DNA of 44,379 nucleotides from RGIG3528 sp045598045 (GTDB taxonomy: Bacteria; Bacillota; Clostridia; Lachnospirales; Lachnospiraceae), in the NCBI GenBank assembly GCA_045598045.1, contig JAZLLG010000015.1, forward strand, positions 1-44,379. The letters are read 5' to 3'. How positions within the stretch are numbered: position 1 is the stretch's first letter; each line of letters starts with the position of its first letter. Shown one piece after another: positions 1 through 5,559 of the stretch. The notes beneath the pieces are model-generated. The model was not told where the DNA came from. It saw only the letters and a list, made by a program, of their open reading frames with translations, and made no database searches. Made by a program: the position numbers and the translations under genes.

Positions 1-94
1 CGATTATTCTAAGCAAGTGATTTCTTGGCACAAGGTCATCCATATTTACTATCTGAAGTTCATTATTGAATTTATCGCCTTCACGAGACATCAT
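1..94 (-). CDS. IS1182-family transposase, N-terminal fragment cut by window edge
   Basis: Reading leftward from the ATG at 94-92 gives 31 residues that run off the window, starting MMSREGDKFNN and ending in the segment VNMDDLVPRNHLLRII. The block DDLVPxxHLLRxI is the typical N-terminus of IS1182/IS4-like DDE transposases found in Clostridia. A second ATG follows directly, so the exact start is open; an AGGT/AGGA stretch lies 8-17 bases upstream and serves as a weak ribosome site. The rest of the gene, including the DDE catalytic residues, lies outside the window, so intactness cannot be judged. Family assignment rests on this short motif only. Confidence 0.65.
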   Translation of the reverse strand, partial: MMSREGDKFNNELQIVNMDDLVPRNHLLRII

Positions 95-240
95 AGCGGT
101 TGTCCTACCTGTATTTTGATAAGACAATTATACCACAAAAAGCGGCTCAAAGCCAGTAAAATCAAGGCTTTAAGCCACTTTTTGTTACTAAAAAGTGAGA
201 AAACCCTGCGACGATATCCGCTGGGTTTGTCTACAGTCTG
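95..240 (-). mobile_element. Probable 5' terminal region of the IS1182-like element
   Basis: This stretch lies between the transposase start and the first sequence belonging to putP. On the minus strand it has a TATAAT hexamer (127-132) suited to drive the transposase, although no good -35 box is visible. An imperfect inverted repeat, AAACCCTGCG/CGCTGGGTTT (about 205-228), sits near the outer edge where an IS terminal repeat would be expected. No target-site duplication can be assigned because the other end is outside the window. The exact element boundary is an inference. Confidence 0.4.
137..183 (-). terminator. Terminator-like hairpin, minus strand
   Basis: Arms at 137-154 and 166-183 form an 18-bp stem on the minus-strand RNA: every position pairs if two G-U pairs are allowed, whereas the plus-strand RNA would have two C-A mismatches. 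The stem ends in five U on the minus strand. It can stop transcripts running leftward from putP, and it may also insulate the IS transposase from outside transcription, since it lies just upstream of the transposase start. Confidence 0.55.
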
Positions 241-280
241 AAACGAGACACCTGAAATCAATCCGGTGTCTCGTTTTTTT
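241..280. terminator. Hairpin downstream of putP, terminator-like
   Basis: A perfect 12-bp stem, AAACGAGACACC (241-252) with GGTGTCTCGTTT (265-276), lies 16 bases beyond the putP stop codon. The seven-T run is on the plus strand (274-280); on the minus strand, the direction of putP, only three T follow the stem. It is therefore a good plus-strand terminator and a weaker one for putP, possibly the original terminator of a rightward gene now separated by the insertion element. Confidence 0.6.
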
Positions 281-295
281 GTTTATGAAAATAAC

Positions 296-1816
296 TTATT
301 TTTCGTTCTTTGTAAAATCAACAGCTTCATCGAAAAGCTCTTCAACCTCTTTGGAAGGAGCCGGCGTAAGGAACGTTACGGTAATGCTCATGATTAAGCT
401 TGCAAGGAAACCGGGGAAAAGCTCATAAAGAGCTCCCCATCCGCCGAATGCTTCTGCCGGGATTGCATAAAGCCATAAAGCATCAACCGCAAAACCGGTA
501 ACAATACCTGCGATGGCGCCTGCATAATTGAAGCGTTTCCAGTAAAGTGCAAGAATGATTACAGGTCCGAAAGCAGCTCCGAAGAAGCCCCACGCGTTGG
601 ATACGAGGTCCATGATACCGCCGCAGTTGGGATTAACCGCAATAAGAAGTGCTGCAACAGCAATAACGATAACAATGATTCTGCCTGCCCAAAGCATTTC
701 TTTGTCGGAAGCATTCTTTCTGAACACAGGCTTGTAAACGTCGCTTGCAAAAGCAGAGGAAGATGCAAGGAGCTGTGAATCCGCAGTACTCATGGAAGCG
801 GAAAGGATTGCCGAAAGAAGAATACCTGAAAGAAAAGCAGGGAAAATCTTTCTTACCATCTGAATGAAAACAAGTGACTGTGCGCCGTTAGTCTCAAGTT
901 CACCGCCAAGGTACTGTCTTCCGACAATTGCAACTGCCGTAGCAGCAAGGATGATGAAGAAAGTCCAGCAGGAACCGATGACTCTTGAACGGTTCATTTC
1001 TTTTCTCGACTTGATGGACATATATCTTATGAGGATGTGAGGCATACCGAAATAACCGAAGCCCCAGCTGAGTCCCGAGATAATATCAATAGCACTCTGT
1101 TGGTCAAATTTACCGCTTGAAAGGAAGCTGTAGTATGTTTCGGGAAGTGCAACCGCACTTTCGGGAACAAAGCTGTCTGCCTGAATAATGAAGCAGGTTA
1201 CTATGGGAACAAGCATAAGAGCTGCCAGCATAAGAAGTCCCTGGAAAAAGTCTGTCCAACAAACAGCATTAAATCCACCGAGGAAAGTGTAAATGACAAT
1301 GATAAGTGTTGCCACAAGCATGGGAACAAATTTCGAATCAAGATTGAATACCGTTACGAAAAGATCTCCGCATGCGGAAACGCTGGATGCCGAATAAACA
1401 GTGTAGGCAACAATGAAAACGATGGCACACACAATCTGAAGAGCCTTATTCTTACTTAAAAATCTGTTTGTAAGGAACTGGGGAATTGTGATGGAATCAT
1501 TTGCCTTAATTGAAAAAGTACGAAGACGCGGAGCTACGAAAATCCATGCAAGAATTGTTCCAAGAATAAGTCCGACGCTGATCCAAACCTGTCCAAGGCC
1601 TGCAACATAAATAGCCCCCGGAAGTCCCATAAGAACCCATGCGCTCATGTCCGATGCACCTGCCGACAAAGCCGCAACGGGGCCGCTCATCTGACGTCCG
1701 CCAAGGAAATACTCTTTTTCGTTCCCGGACTTTCTGGACTTCAAAAAGAAATGAATACCGATGTAAATAACGATTGCAAAATAAAGAATGAATGCAATCA
1801 ATTCCCAAATCTGCAT
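296..1816 (-). CDS. putP: Sodium/proline symporter (SSS family)
   Basis: The 506-residue product is a sodium:solute symporter that would import proline with Na+ across the cytoplasmic membrane. It is almost entirely hydrophobic with about 13 membrane segments, and carries the SSS hallmarks near the N-terminus: EYFLGGRQMSGPVAALS followed by SDMSAWVLMGLPGAIY, which in PutP hold Na+- and proline-contacting residues. The charged C-terminal tail (EEVEELFDEAVDF) is ordinary. I choose the ATG at 1816 rather than one nine codons upstream because GGAGG sits six bases before it. It has its own promoter (1881-1909) directly behind the amino-acid ABC operon, with no terminator in between, so read-through from that operon is also possible. 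Substrate is by family; proline is the best guess. Confidence 0.88.
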   Translation of the reverse strand: MQIWELIAFILYFAIVIYIGIHFFLKSRKSGNEKEYFLGGRQMSGPVAALSAGASDMSAWVLMGLPGAIYVAGLGQVWISVGLILGTILAWIFVAPRLRTFSIKANDSITIPQFLTNRFLSKNKALQIVCAIVFIVAYTVYSASSVSACGDLFVTVFNLDSKFVPMLVATLIIVIYTFLGGFNAVCWTDFFQGLLMLAALMLVPIVTCFIIQADSFVPESAVALPETYYSFLSSGKFDQQSAIDIISGLSWGFGYFGMPHILIRYMSIKSRKEMNRSRVIGSCWTFFIILAATAVAIVGRQYLGGELETNGAQSLVFIQMVRKIFPAFLSGILLSAILSASMSTADSQLLASSSAFASDVYKPVFRKNASDKEMLWAGRIIVIVIAVAALLIAVNPNCGGIMDLVSNAWGFFGAAFGPVIILALYWKRFNYAGAIAGIVTGFAVDALWLYAIPAEAFGGWGALYELFPGFLASLIMSITVTFLTPAPSKEVEELFDEAVDFTKNEK

Positions 1817-1880
1817 AAAATCCTCCGTAACTGCGCCATTCACTTTAGCGCTTTTTAACTTTACTTTAATAAACTAGCAC

Positions 1881-1909
1881 AGTATAGCATCCTTCATATC
1901 AATAAGCAA
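1881..1909 (-). promoter_or_regulatory. putP promoter
   Basis: Minus-strand TTGCTT (1909-1904), a 17-base spacer and TATACT (1886-1881) form a sigma-A type promoter about 65 bases before the putP start codon. It lies immediately after the stop codon of the upstream ABC ATPase gene. Confidence 0.65.
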
Positions 1910-1930
1910 TAGTTTTCTCAAAACTGACGC

Positions 1931-2704
1931 TTAAAGAACTTTCGAAAGGAATTCTTTTGTTCTTTCATTTTTCGGATTGGCAAAAAACTCCTGTGGGTTA
2001 CCCTCTTCAAGAATACGTCCTTCGTCCATAAACACTACGTTTGTGGCGACTTCACGTGCAAAACCCATCTCATGCGTGACAATAACCATTGTCATGCCCT
2101 CGTTTGCAAGGCTCTTCATAAGATCAAGCACTTCTCCGACCATCTCGGGGTCGAGTGCAGAAGTCGGCTCATCGAAAAGAATTACATCCGGATTCATGGC
2201 AAGTGAACGGACAATGGCCACACGCTGCTTCTGGCCGCCTGAAAGAGTGGACGGATATACATCCGCTTTATCTTCAAGGCCGATCCGCTTAAGGAGGCGC
2301 ATAGCGTTTTCATAAGCCTCCGCTTTAACATCCTTCGGAGTTTTATCCGTCAGGCCCTTTCTTCTTGCTTTTTTCAGCTCTTTGATGCCGATGTGAACCG
2401 GTGCGAGCATAATGTTCTGAATAACAGTCTTGTTGTTGAAGAGATTGAAATGCTGGAAAACCATACCCATTTTGCGGCGGTGAAGATTGATATCAACGGA
2501 CATATCCGCAATATCGATACCGTTAAAAATAATTTGTCCGCCGGTAGGATCCTCCATACAGTTAAGGCAACGCAGAAAAGTGCTCTTTCCGGAACCTGAC
2601 GGTCCGATGACAACAATTCGGTCGCCCTTGTTTATTTTCATATTGATGCCTTTAAGGACCTGAACGTCCCCAAAGGACTTTTCAAGATTAATGACGTCTA
2701 TCAC
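1931..2704 (-). CDS. Polar amino-acid ABC transporter ATPase (GlnQ/HisP type)
   Basis: The 257-residue ATPase powers the amino-acid importer encoded just upstream. Visible motifs are Walker A GPSGSGKS (34-41), Q-loop FQHFNLF, signature LSGGQKQR, Walker B ILFDEPTSALD and the H-loop VTHEMGFA. It is slightly longer than typical GlnQ (about 240) because of a basic stretch of roughly 20 residues (KKARRKGLTDKTPKDVK) in the helical domain. The start is a GTG at 2704, overlapping the last 17 bases of the permease gene, with AAAGGAG 11 bases upstream; this implies translational coupling. The order binding protein, permease, ATPase is standard for the polar amino-acid uptake family. The specific amino acid cannot be read from the sequence. 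Confidence 0.92.
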   Translation of the reverse strand: MIDVINLEKSFGDVQVLKGINMKINKGDRIVVIGPSGSGKSTFLRCLNCMEDPTGGQIIFNGIDIADMSVDINLHRRKMGMVFQHFNLFNNKTVIQNIMLAPVHIGIKELKKARRKGLTDKTPKDVKAEAYENAMRLLKRIGLEDKADVYPSTLSGGQKQRVAIVRSLAMNPDVILFDEPTSALDPEMVGEVLDLMKSLANEGMTMVIVTHEMGFAREVATNVVFMDEGRILEEGNPQEFFANPKNERTKEFLSKVL

Positions 2705-3398
2705 TCTTTTTCAGGCTCCTTTCCATAATCTTTATTCCAAGGCTTATAAGAAGCACAAGGATAATATAGATGATGGCCATAACGAGGTACGGCACCATAA
2801 ATTCGTAACTGTTTGAACCGATGTAGTTGAAGGCAACGTAGAGGTCTGCAGCGCCCACAAAGCTTACAACGGATGTTTCCTTAATGAGGGCTATAAACTC
2901 ATTGCCGAGTGTAGGCAGAATGTTCTTTACAGCCTGCGGAATAACAATTTTAAGCATTGTCGTGCCGAAGGAAAGGCCAACGGAACGTCCGCCCTCCATC
3001 TGCCCCGGGTCAACGGACTGGATGCCGCCTCGCATTATTTCGGAAACATAAGCTCCGGAATTAAGTCCGAATATGAGTATAGAAACCTCAACTCCGGTCA
3101 TATGAGCGCCCATAAGCGGAAGCAGAACATAGTAGAACACAAGAAGCTGAACTACTATGGGGGTGCCTCTGAAAAGCCCGACATAGAATGAGCAAAAGCC
3201 GTTTAATACTCTTGGAAGCGTCTTGTATTTCGGGATTACTCTTACTGTAGCAATGAGCGTGCCGATAACAATACCTATGGCAAGACCGAGTACCGCAATA
3301 ATAACAGTGTTTCTCAGGCCTTCCAGCACCTTCACATAACCATTCTGATTAAGGAAGATGTCTATAAACTTGTTCACCTTGTTTAGAAACAAAATCAT
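2688..3398 (-). CDS. Polar amino-acid ABC transporter permease (HisM/GlnP type)
   Basis: The 236-residue integral membrane protein has an N-terminal segment LRNTVIIAVLGLAIGIVIGTLIA typical of the amino-acid permease family and the EAA-type coupling loop around GGRSVGLSFGTTMLKIVIPQAVKNILP that docks the ATPase. About five membrane helices are apparent. An in-frame start exists 22 codons upstream, but that extension would run through a strong hairpin (3421-3450) and lacks a ribosome site; the ATG at 3398 has CGGAG eight bases upstream and is preferred. It probably forms a homodimer in the importer, as only one permease gene is present. Confidence 0.9.
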   Translation of the reverse strand: MILFLNKVNKFIDIFLNQNGYVKVLEGLRNTVIIAVLGLAIGIVIGTLIATVRVIPKYKTLPRVLNGFCSFYVGLFRGTPIVVQLLVFYYVLLPLMGAHMTGVEVSILIFGLNSGAYVSEIMRGGIQSVDPGQMEGGRSVGLSFGTTMLKIVIPQAVKNILPTLGNEFIALIKETSVVSFVGAADLYVAFNYIGSNSYEFMVPYLVMAIIYIILVLLISLGIKIMERSLKKSDRRH

Positions 3399-3420
3399 AC
3401 CTTTTTCTCCGAAATGTAGA

Positions 3421-3450
3421 ATATCCGCGTAAGTTTCCCTACGCGGATAT
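3421..3450 (-). promoter_or_regulatory. Intercistronic hairpin between binding-protein and permease genes
   Basis: ATATCCGCGTA (3421-3431) and TACGCGGATAT (3440-3450) form a perfect 11-bp stem with an eight-base loop. No T-run follows on the minus strand, so it is not a classical terminator. Placed 3' of the binding-protein gene, it fits the known pattern in which a hairpin protects or partially stops the message so that the binding protein is made in excess over the membrane parts. The role is inferred. Confidence 0.6.
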
Positions 3451-3509
3451 GTTAGCAAAACCAAACATAATTAACAATAGTAATTCGAAATATTAATTCA
3501 AAAATCCTT

Positions 3510-4352
3510 TTACTGAAGTGCGTTGATTGCCTTTGTAATGGCATCTGCCGGTGCAGAGTCAATGATGACAAACTCAAGATTTCCGTTGATAAGGTCCTGA
3601 ACAGCAAGTGAGCCGTTCTTGTAGCCCACTGTTGTGAATGCATAGCCTTCAAACTCCCACTCGGCATCACCTTCACAATAGAACTGACCTGTTGTACCGT
3701 TTTGGCAGCCTACCTTTGTCTTATCGTCAAAAGACTTAAGTACTGCTTCTACAGAAGCCGCATCTGTGCATGCTGCAAACTTGGTATCATCAGTCTTAAC
3801 GATTACGCGCTGTGCCGCATTGTAGTATGTGTTTGTGAAATTAACGTACTCTTTTCTGCTTTCCTTTACGGTAAGGCCTGCCATTGCAATATCGCACTTG
3901 TGCTGGCCGACAGAAAGACATACGGAATCAAAATCCATGTTGCTGATAACAAGCTCAAGTCCAAGATACTCGGCAAGCTTTGCGGCGATTTCCATATCAA
4001 TGCCGAGATAGTTTTCACCGCTCATGTACTCGAAAGGCTCGAATGCTGCATTTGTAGCTACAACGAGCTGGTCCTTGGAAGTATCAAGAGCAGCAGACTT
4101 TACCGGTACAGGTGTGCCGTCGCCGAAGTAATTGTTACAGATGGCTTCGAATGTGCCGTCCTTCATAATCTTTTCAATAAACTCGTTTGCTTTGGCAAGA
4201 AGTTCCGGCTGGTCCTTATCAATACCGAATGCATACTCTTCCTGAGTAAGATCGATGGCAATAACCTTAACGCCCTTGGCAGACTTGCCACATCCTGCGA
4301 AGCACATTGCAAGCATCATGCCTGCGAGAATAATACATAAGAACTTTTTCAT
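3510..4352 (-). CDS. Amino-acid-binding lipoprotein (family 3), circularly permuted
   Basis: This 280-residue extracellular binding protein should deliver a polar amino acid to the adjacent ABC importer. A signal peptide ends in the lipobox FAGC (Cys21). The family 3 core is present: VATNAAFEPFEY (98-109), GIDMEIA, ADIAMAGLTV-like DIAMAGLTVKESRKEYVNFT, GTTGQFYCEG and FVIIDSAPAD. The segment that normally forms the C-terminus of this family, with LTQEEYAFGIDKDQPELLAK and DGTFEAICNNYFG, instead lies at residues 28-77, before the core, and the protein ends at AITKAINALQ, exactly where that segment would normally begin. This is a circular permutation, not a truncation. A linker (78-94) joins the moved piece to the usual N-terminus. 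Ribosome site AAAGGGG precedes the start. Confidence 0.9.
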   Translation of the reverse strand: MKKFLCIILAGMMLAMCFAGCGKSAKGVKVIAIDLTQEEYAFGIDKDQPELLAKANEFIEKIMKDGTFEAICNNYFGDGTPVPVKSAALDTSKDQLVVATNAAFEPFEYMSGENYLGIDMEIAAKLAEYLGLELVISNMDFDSVCLSVGQHKCDIAMAGLTVKESRKEYVNFTNTYYNAAQRVIVKTDDTKFAACTDAASVEAVLKSFDDKTKVGCQNGTTGQFYCEGDAEWEFEGYAFTTVGYKNGSLAVQDLINGNLEFVIIDSAPADAITKAINALQ

Positions 4353-4375
4353 AAAAAATCCCCTTTCATATTCAG

Positions 4376-4391
4376 CCGCGTAATTACGCGG
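4376..4391 (-). promoter_or_regulatory. Palindrome in the leader of the amino-acid ABC operon
   Basis: A perfect 16-base palindrome CCGCGTAATTACGCGG lies in the leader, 24 bases before the binding-protein start codon and just upstream of its ribosome site. It may be a protein-binding site or a small RNA hairpin. Its arm CCGCGTA recurs in the hairpin at the other end of the gene (3421-3450). Confidence 0.5.
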
Positions 4392-4414
4392 TTTGTTGGT
4401 GTGTTATGTTTAAC

Positions 4415-4451
4415 TTTTGCATAAGTATACACTCTTTTTGCATAATGCCAA
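4415..4451 (-). promoter_or_regulatory. Promoter of amino-acid ABC operon with flanking direct repeats
   Basis: Minus-strand TTGGCA (4451-4446), 16-base spacer, TATACT (4429-4424) form a strong sigma-A promoter that ends exactly before the stop codon of the upstream sdpI-like gene. The decamer TTATGCAAAA occurs twice, at 4445-4436 in the spacer and 4424-4415 just past the -10 box, 21 bases apart, i.e. on the same face of the helix. This spacing is typical of a dimeric regulator site; the regulator is unknown. Confidence 0.65.
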
Positions 4452-4452
4452 G

Positions 4453-5154
4453 TCATCTTTTTATCTCTTCATGATAATATTTTTTTGCTTTTCCGTTGCA
4501 AATAATCAGTGCCGTCATAAGCCCCACATACATAACTCCCATTCCTACATAACCATTGAAAAGAATACTGACAGCAGTACATATGAGGCCTGTAATGACA
4601 AAAACCTTTCCTGCGTAACGGTTGGATTTGTACTTTACATTTTCACTGTACTCACCCCATTTGCATGAGAATCCCTGTCCTTTTCTTCTGCATAAAGGAA
4701 TGTAATTTCCAATAAAAATATACATAACGCTTAATAAGATTGCCAGCAGCTTAAACAGGCTTTTCAGGAAATCGCCGGTTTCGCCGTCATCAAGCTTCAT
4801 TGCGGCAGGCATAACCTTATACAAAATGCATATCCACATTGCAAAAAATTCCACGGCCAGAAAAATGACCGTATATGCTCCAACTCTGTCGGCAATAGCT
4901 ATACCGGCCCTTTCTTCTTCGTCCTCTGTCCCCGCATATTTCTTTCGATAATATAAATCCATGAACTGAAGTCCAAGAACAACAAGGAAATTAACCCCCG
5001 GGAAAGACAAAACCATGCAATAAACAAGAACCGGAGACACTTCCGCCATCCACGGGAGCGGCTTTAGCCATACCACAACGGCCGAAACGATAATTGAAAC
5101 CAAAGAAATAAGCAAACCAATGCGATAGCTTACGGTAATCTTTTTATTATTCAT
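4453..5154 (-). CDS. SdpI-like integral membrane protein
   Basis: The 233-residue protein has six to seven hydrophobic segments. The N-terminal pair of helices separated by KPLPWMAEVSP resembles DUF1648, and a later segment with FIGNYIPLCRRKG matches the GNxxP-R signature of SdpI. In Bacillus subtilis SdpI confers immunity to the SdpC toxin and sequesters the SdpR repressor at the membrane. Here the upstream overlapping gene encodes an SdpR-like repressor, supporting the same regulatory pair. No SdpC-like toxin or SdpAB genes are in the window, so a signalling or bacteriocin-resistance role is inferred. The ATG at 5154 is chosen because GGAGG lies six bases upstream; it overlaps the repressor gene by eight bases. 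Confidence 0.65.
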   Translation of the reverse strand: MNNKKITVSYRIGLLISLVSIIVSAVVVWLKPLPWMAEVSPVLVYCMVLSFPGVNFLVVLGLQFMDLYYRKKYAGTEDEEERAGIAIADRVGAYTVIFLAVEFFAMWICILYKVMPAAMKLDDGETGDFLKSLFKLLAILLSVMYIFIGNYIPLCRRKGQGFSCKWGEYSENVKYKSNRYAGKVFVITGLICTAVSILFNGYVGMGVMYVGLMTALIICNGKAKKYYHEEIKR

Positions 5155-5419
5155 TTTTTCCTCCTTCAAATTGCTTAATCCACATAAGCATGTCCGTAAA
5201 CACAGTAGTATTCAGTTCGTAGTAAATAAAGTTCTTTTCACGAAACTCCATTATCAGTTCCGCCTGTTTTAAAAGCTTCAGATGGTAAGACATGGCCTGA
5301 GGTGTTATGTCCAGTTTTTCCGCCAGCTCGCCTGCGCTCTTACGTCCTTCCTTAAGCATCGAAAGAATATCTCTTCTCTGAGGATCGGACAGGCATTTAA
5401 ATGTCTCGGCAAGTCCCAT
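5147..5419 (-). CDS. SdpR/ArsR-family autorepressor
   Basis: The 90-residue protein is a winged helix-turn-helix regulator: FKCLSDPQRRDILSMLKEGRKSAGELAEKLDITPQAMSYHLKLLKQAELI. The length is the same as B. subtilis SdpR. The ArsR-type metal motif ELCVCDL is absent, so it is not a metal sensor. It overlaps the sdpI-like gene and so should be translationally coupled to it. A palindrome covering its own -10 box (5458-5483) indicates autorepression. In the Sdp model the membrane partner titrates the repressor when the signal peptide is present. Ribosome site AAGGAG is seven bases upstream of ATG at 5419. Confidence 0.85.
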   Translation of the reverse strand: MGLAETFKCLSDPQRRDILSMLKEGRKSAGELAEKLDITPQAMSYHLKLLKQAELIMEFREKNFIYYELNTTVFTDMLMWIKQFEGGKNE

Positions 5420-5457
5420 ATTATTCTCCTTATTTTTTTAACAGCTTGCGCTCAACA

Positions 5458-5496
5458 GCTATTTAAAATTATTTTTAAATAGCATACCATCCGCAA
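5458..5496 (-). promoter_or_regulatory. sdpR-like promoter with overlapping operator palindrome
   Basis: Minus-strand TTGCGG (5496-5491), a 17-base spacer and AATAAT (5473-5468) give a plausible promoter. The palindrome GCTATTTAAAA/TTTTAAATAGC (5458-5468 and 5473-5483, four-base centre) covers the -10 box, the expected position for autorepression by the ArsR-family product. A second copy of the core CTATTTAAAA inverted repeat lies 53 bases upstream, inside the glnS terminator. Confidence 0.6.
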
Positions 5497-5498
5497 AC

Positions 5499-5541
5499 AA
5501 AAAAACAAGAACTATTTAAAAACTTTTTTAAATAGTTCTTG
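5499..5541 (-). terminator. glnS terminator, also a second operator-like palindrome
   Basis: A near-perfect 36-base palindrome (5506-5541) with arms CAAGAACTATTTAAAAA and its complement lies 18 bases beyond the glnS stop and is followed on the minus strand by seven T. It is a good intrinsic terminator for glnS. Its inner core CTATTTAAAA matches the sdpR-like operator (5458-5483), so it could also bind that repressor. Confidence 0.8.
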
Positions 5542-5559
5542 CATAAATTTGACTGTTTA

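Noticed and set aside
17..241. 74-codon plus-strand open frame at the left edge
   Set aside because: It is antisense to the transposase start and crosses the IS end, has no ribosome site and no recognisable composition.
3702..4340. 212-codon plus-strand frame opposite the amino-acid-binding protein
   Set aside because: Cys-rich mirror of a well-supported gene with no ribosome site; a shadow frame.
3510..4352. Binding protein seen as truncated at its C-terminus
   Set aside because: The seemingly missing segment is present at the N-terminus, so it is permuted rather than truncated.
4453..5419. Complete Sdp toxin-immunity system
   Set aside because: No SdpA, SdpB or SdpC-like gene is in the window; only the regulator/immunity-like pair is seen.
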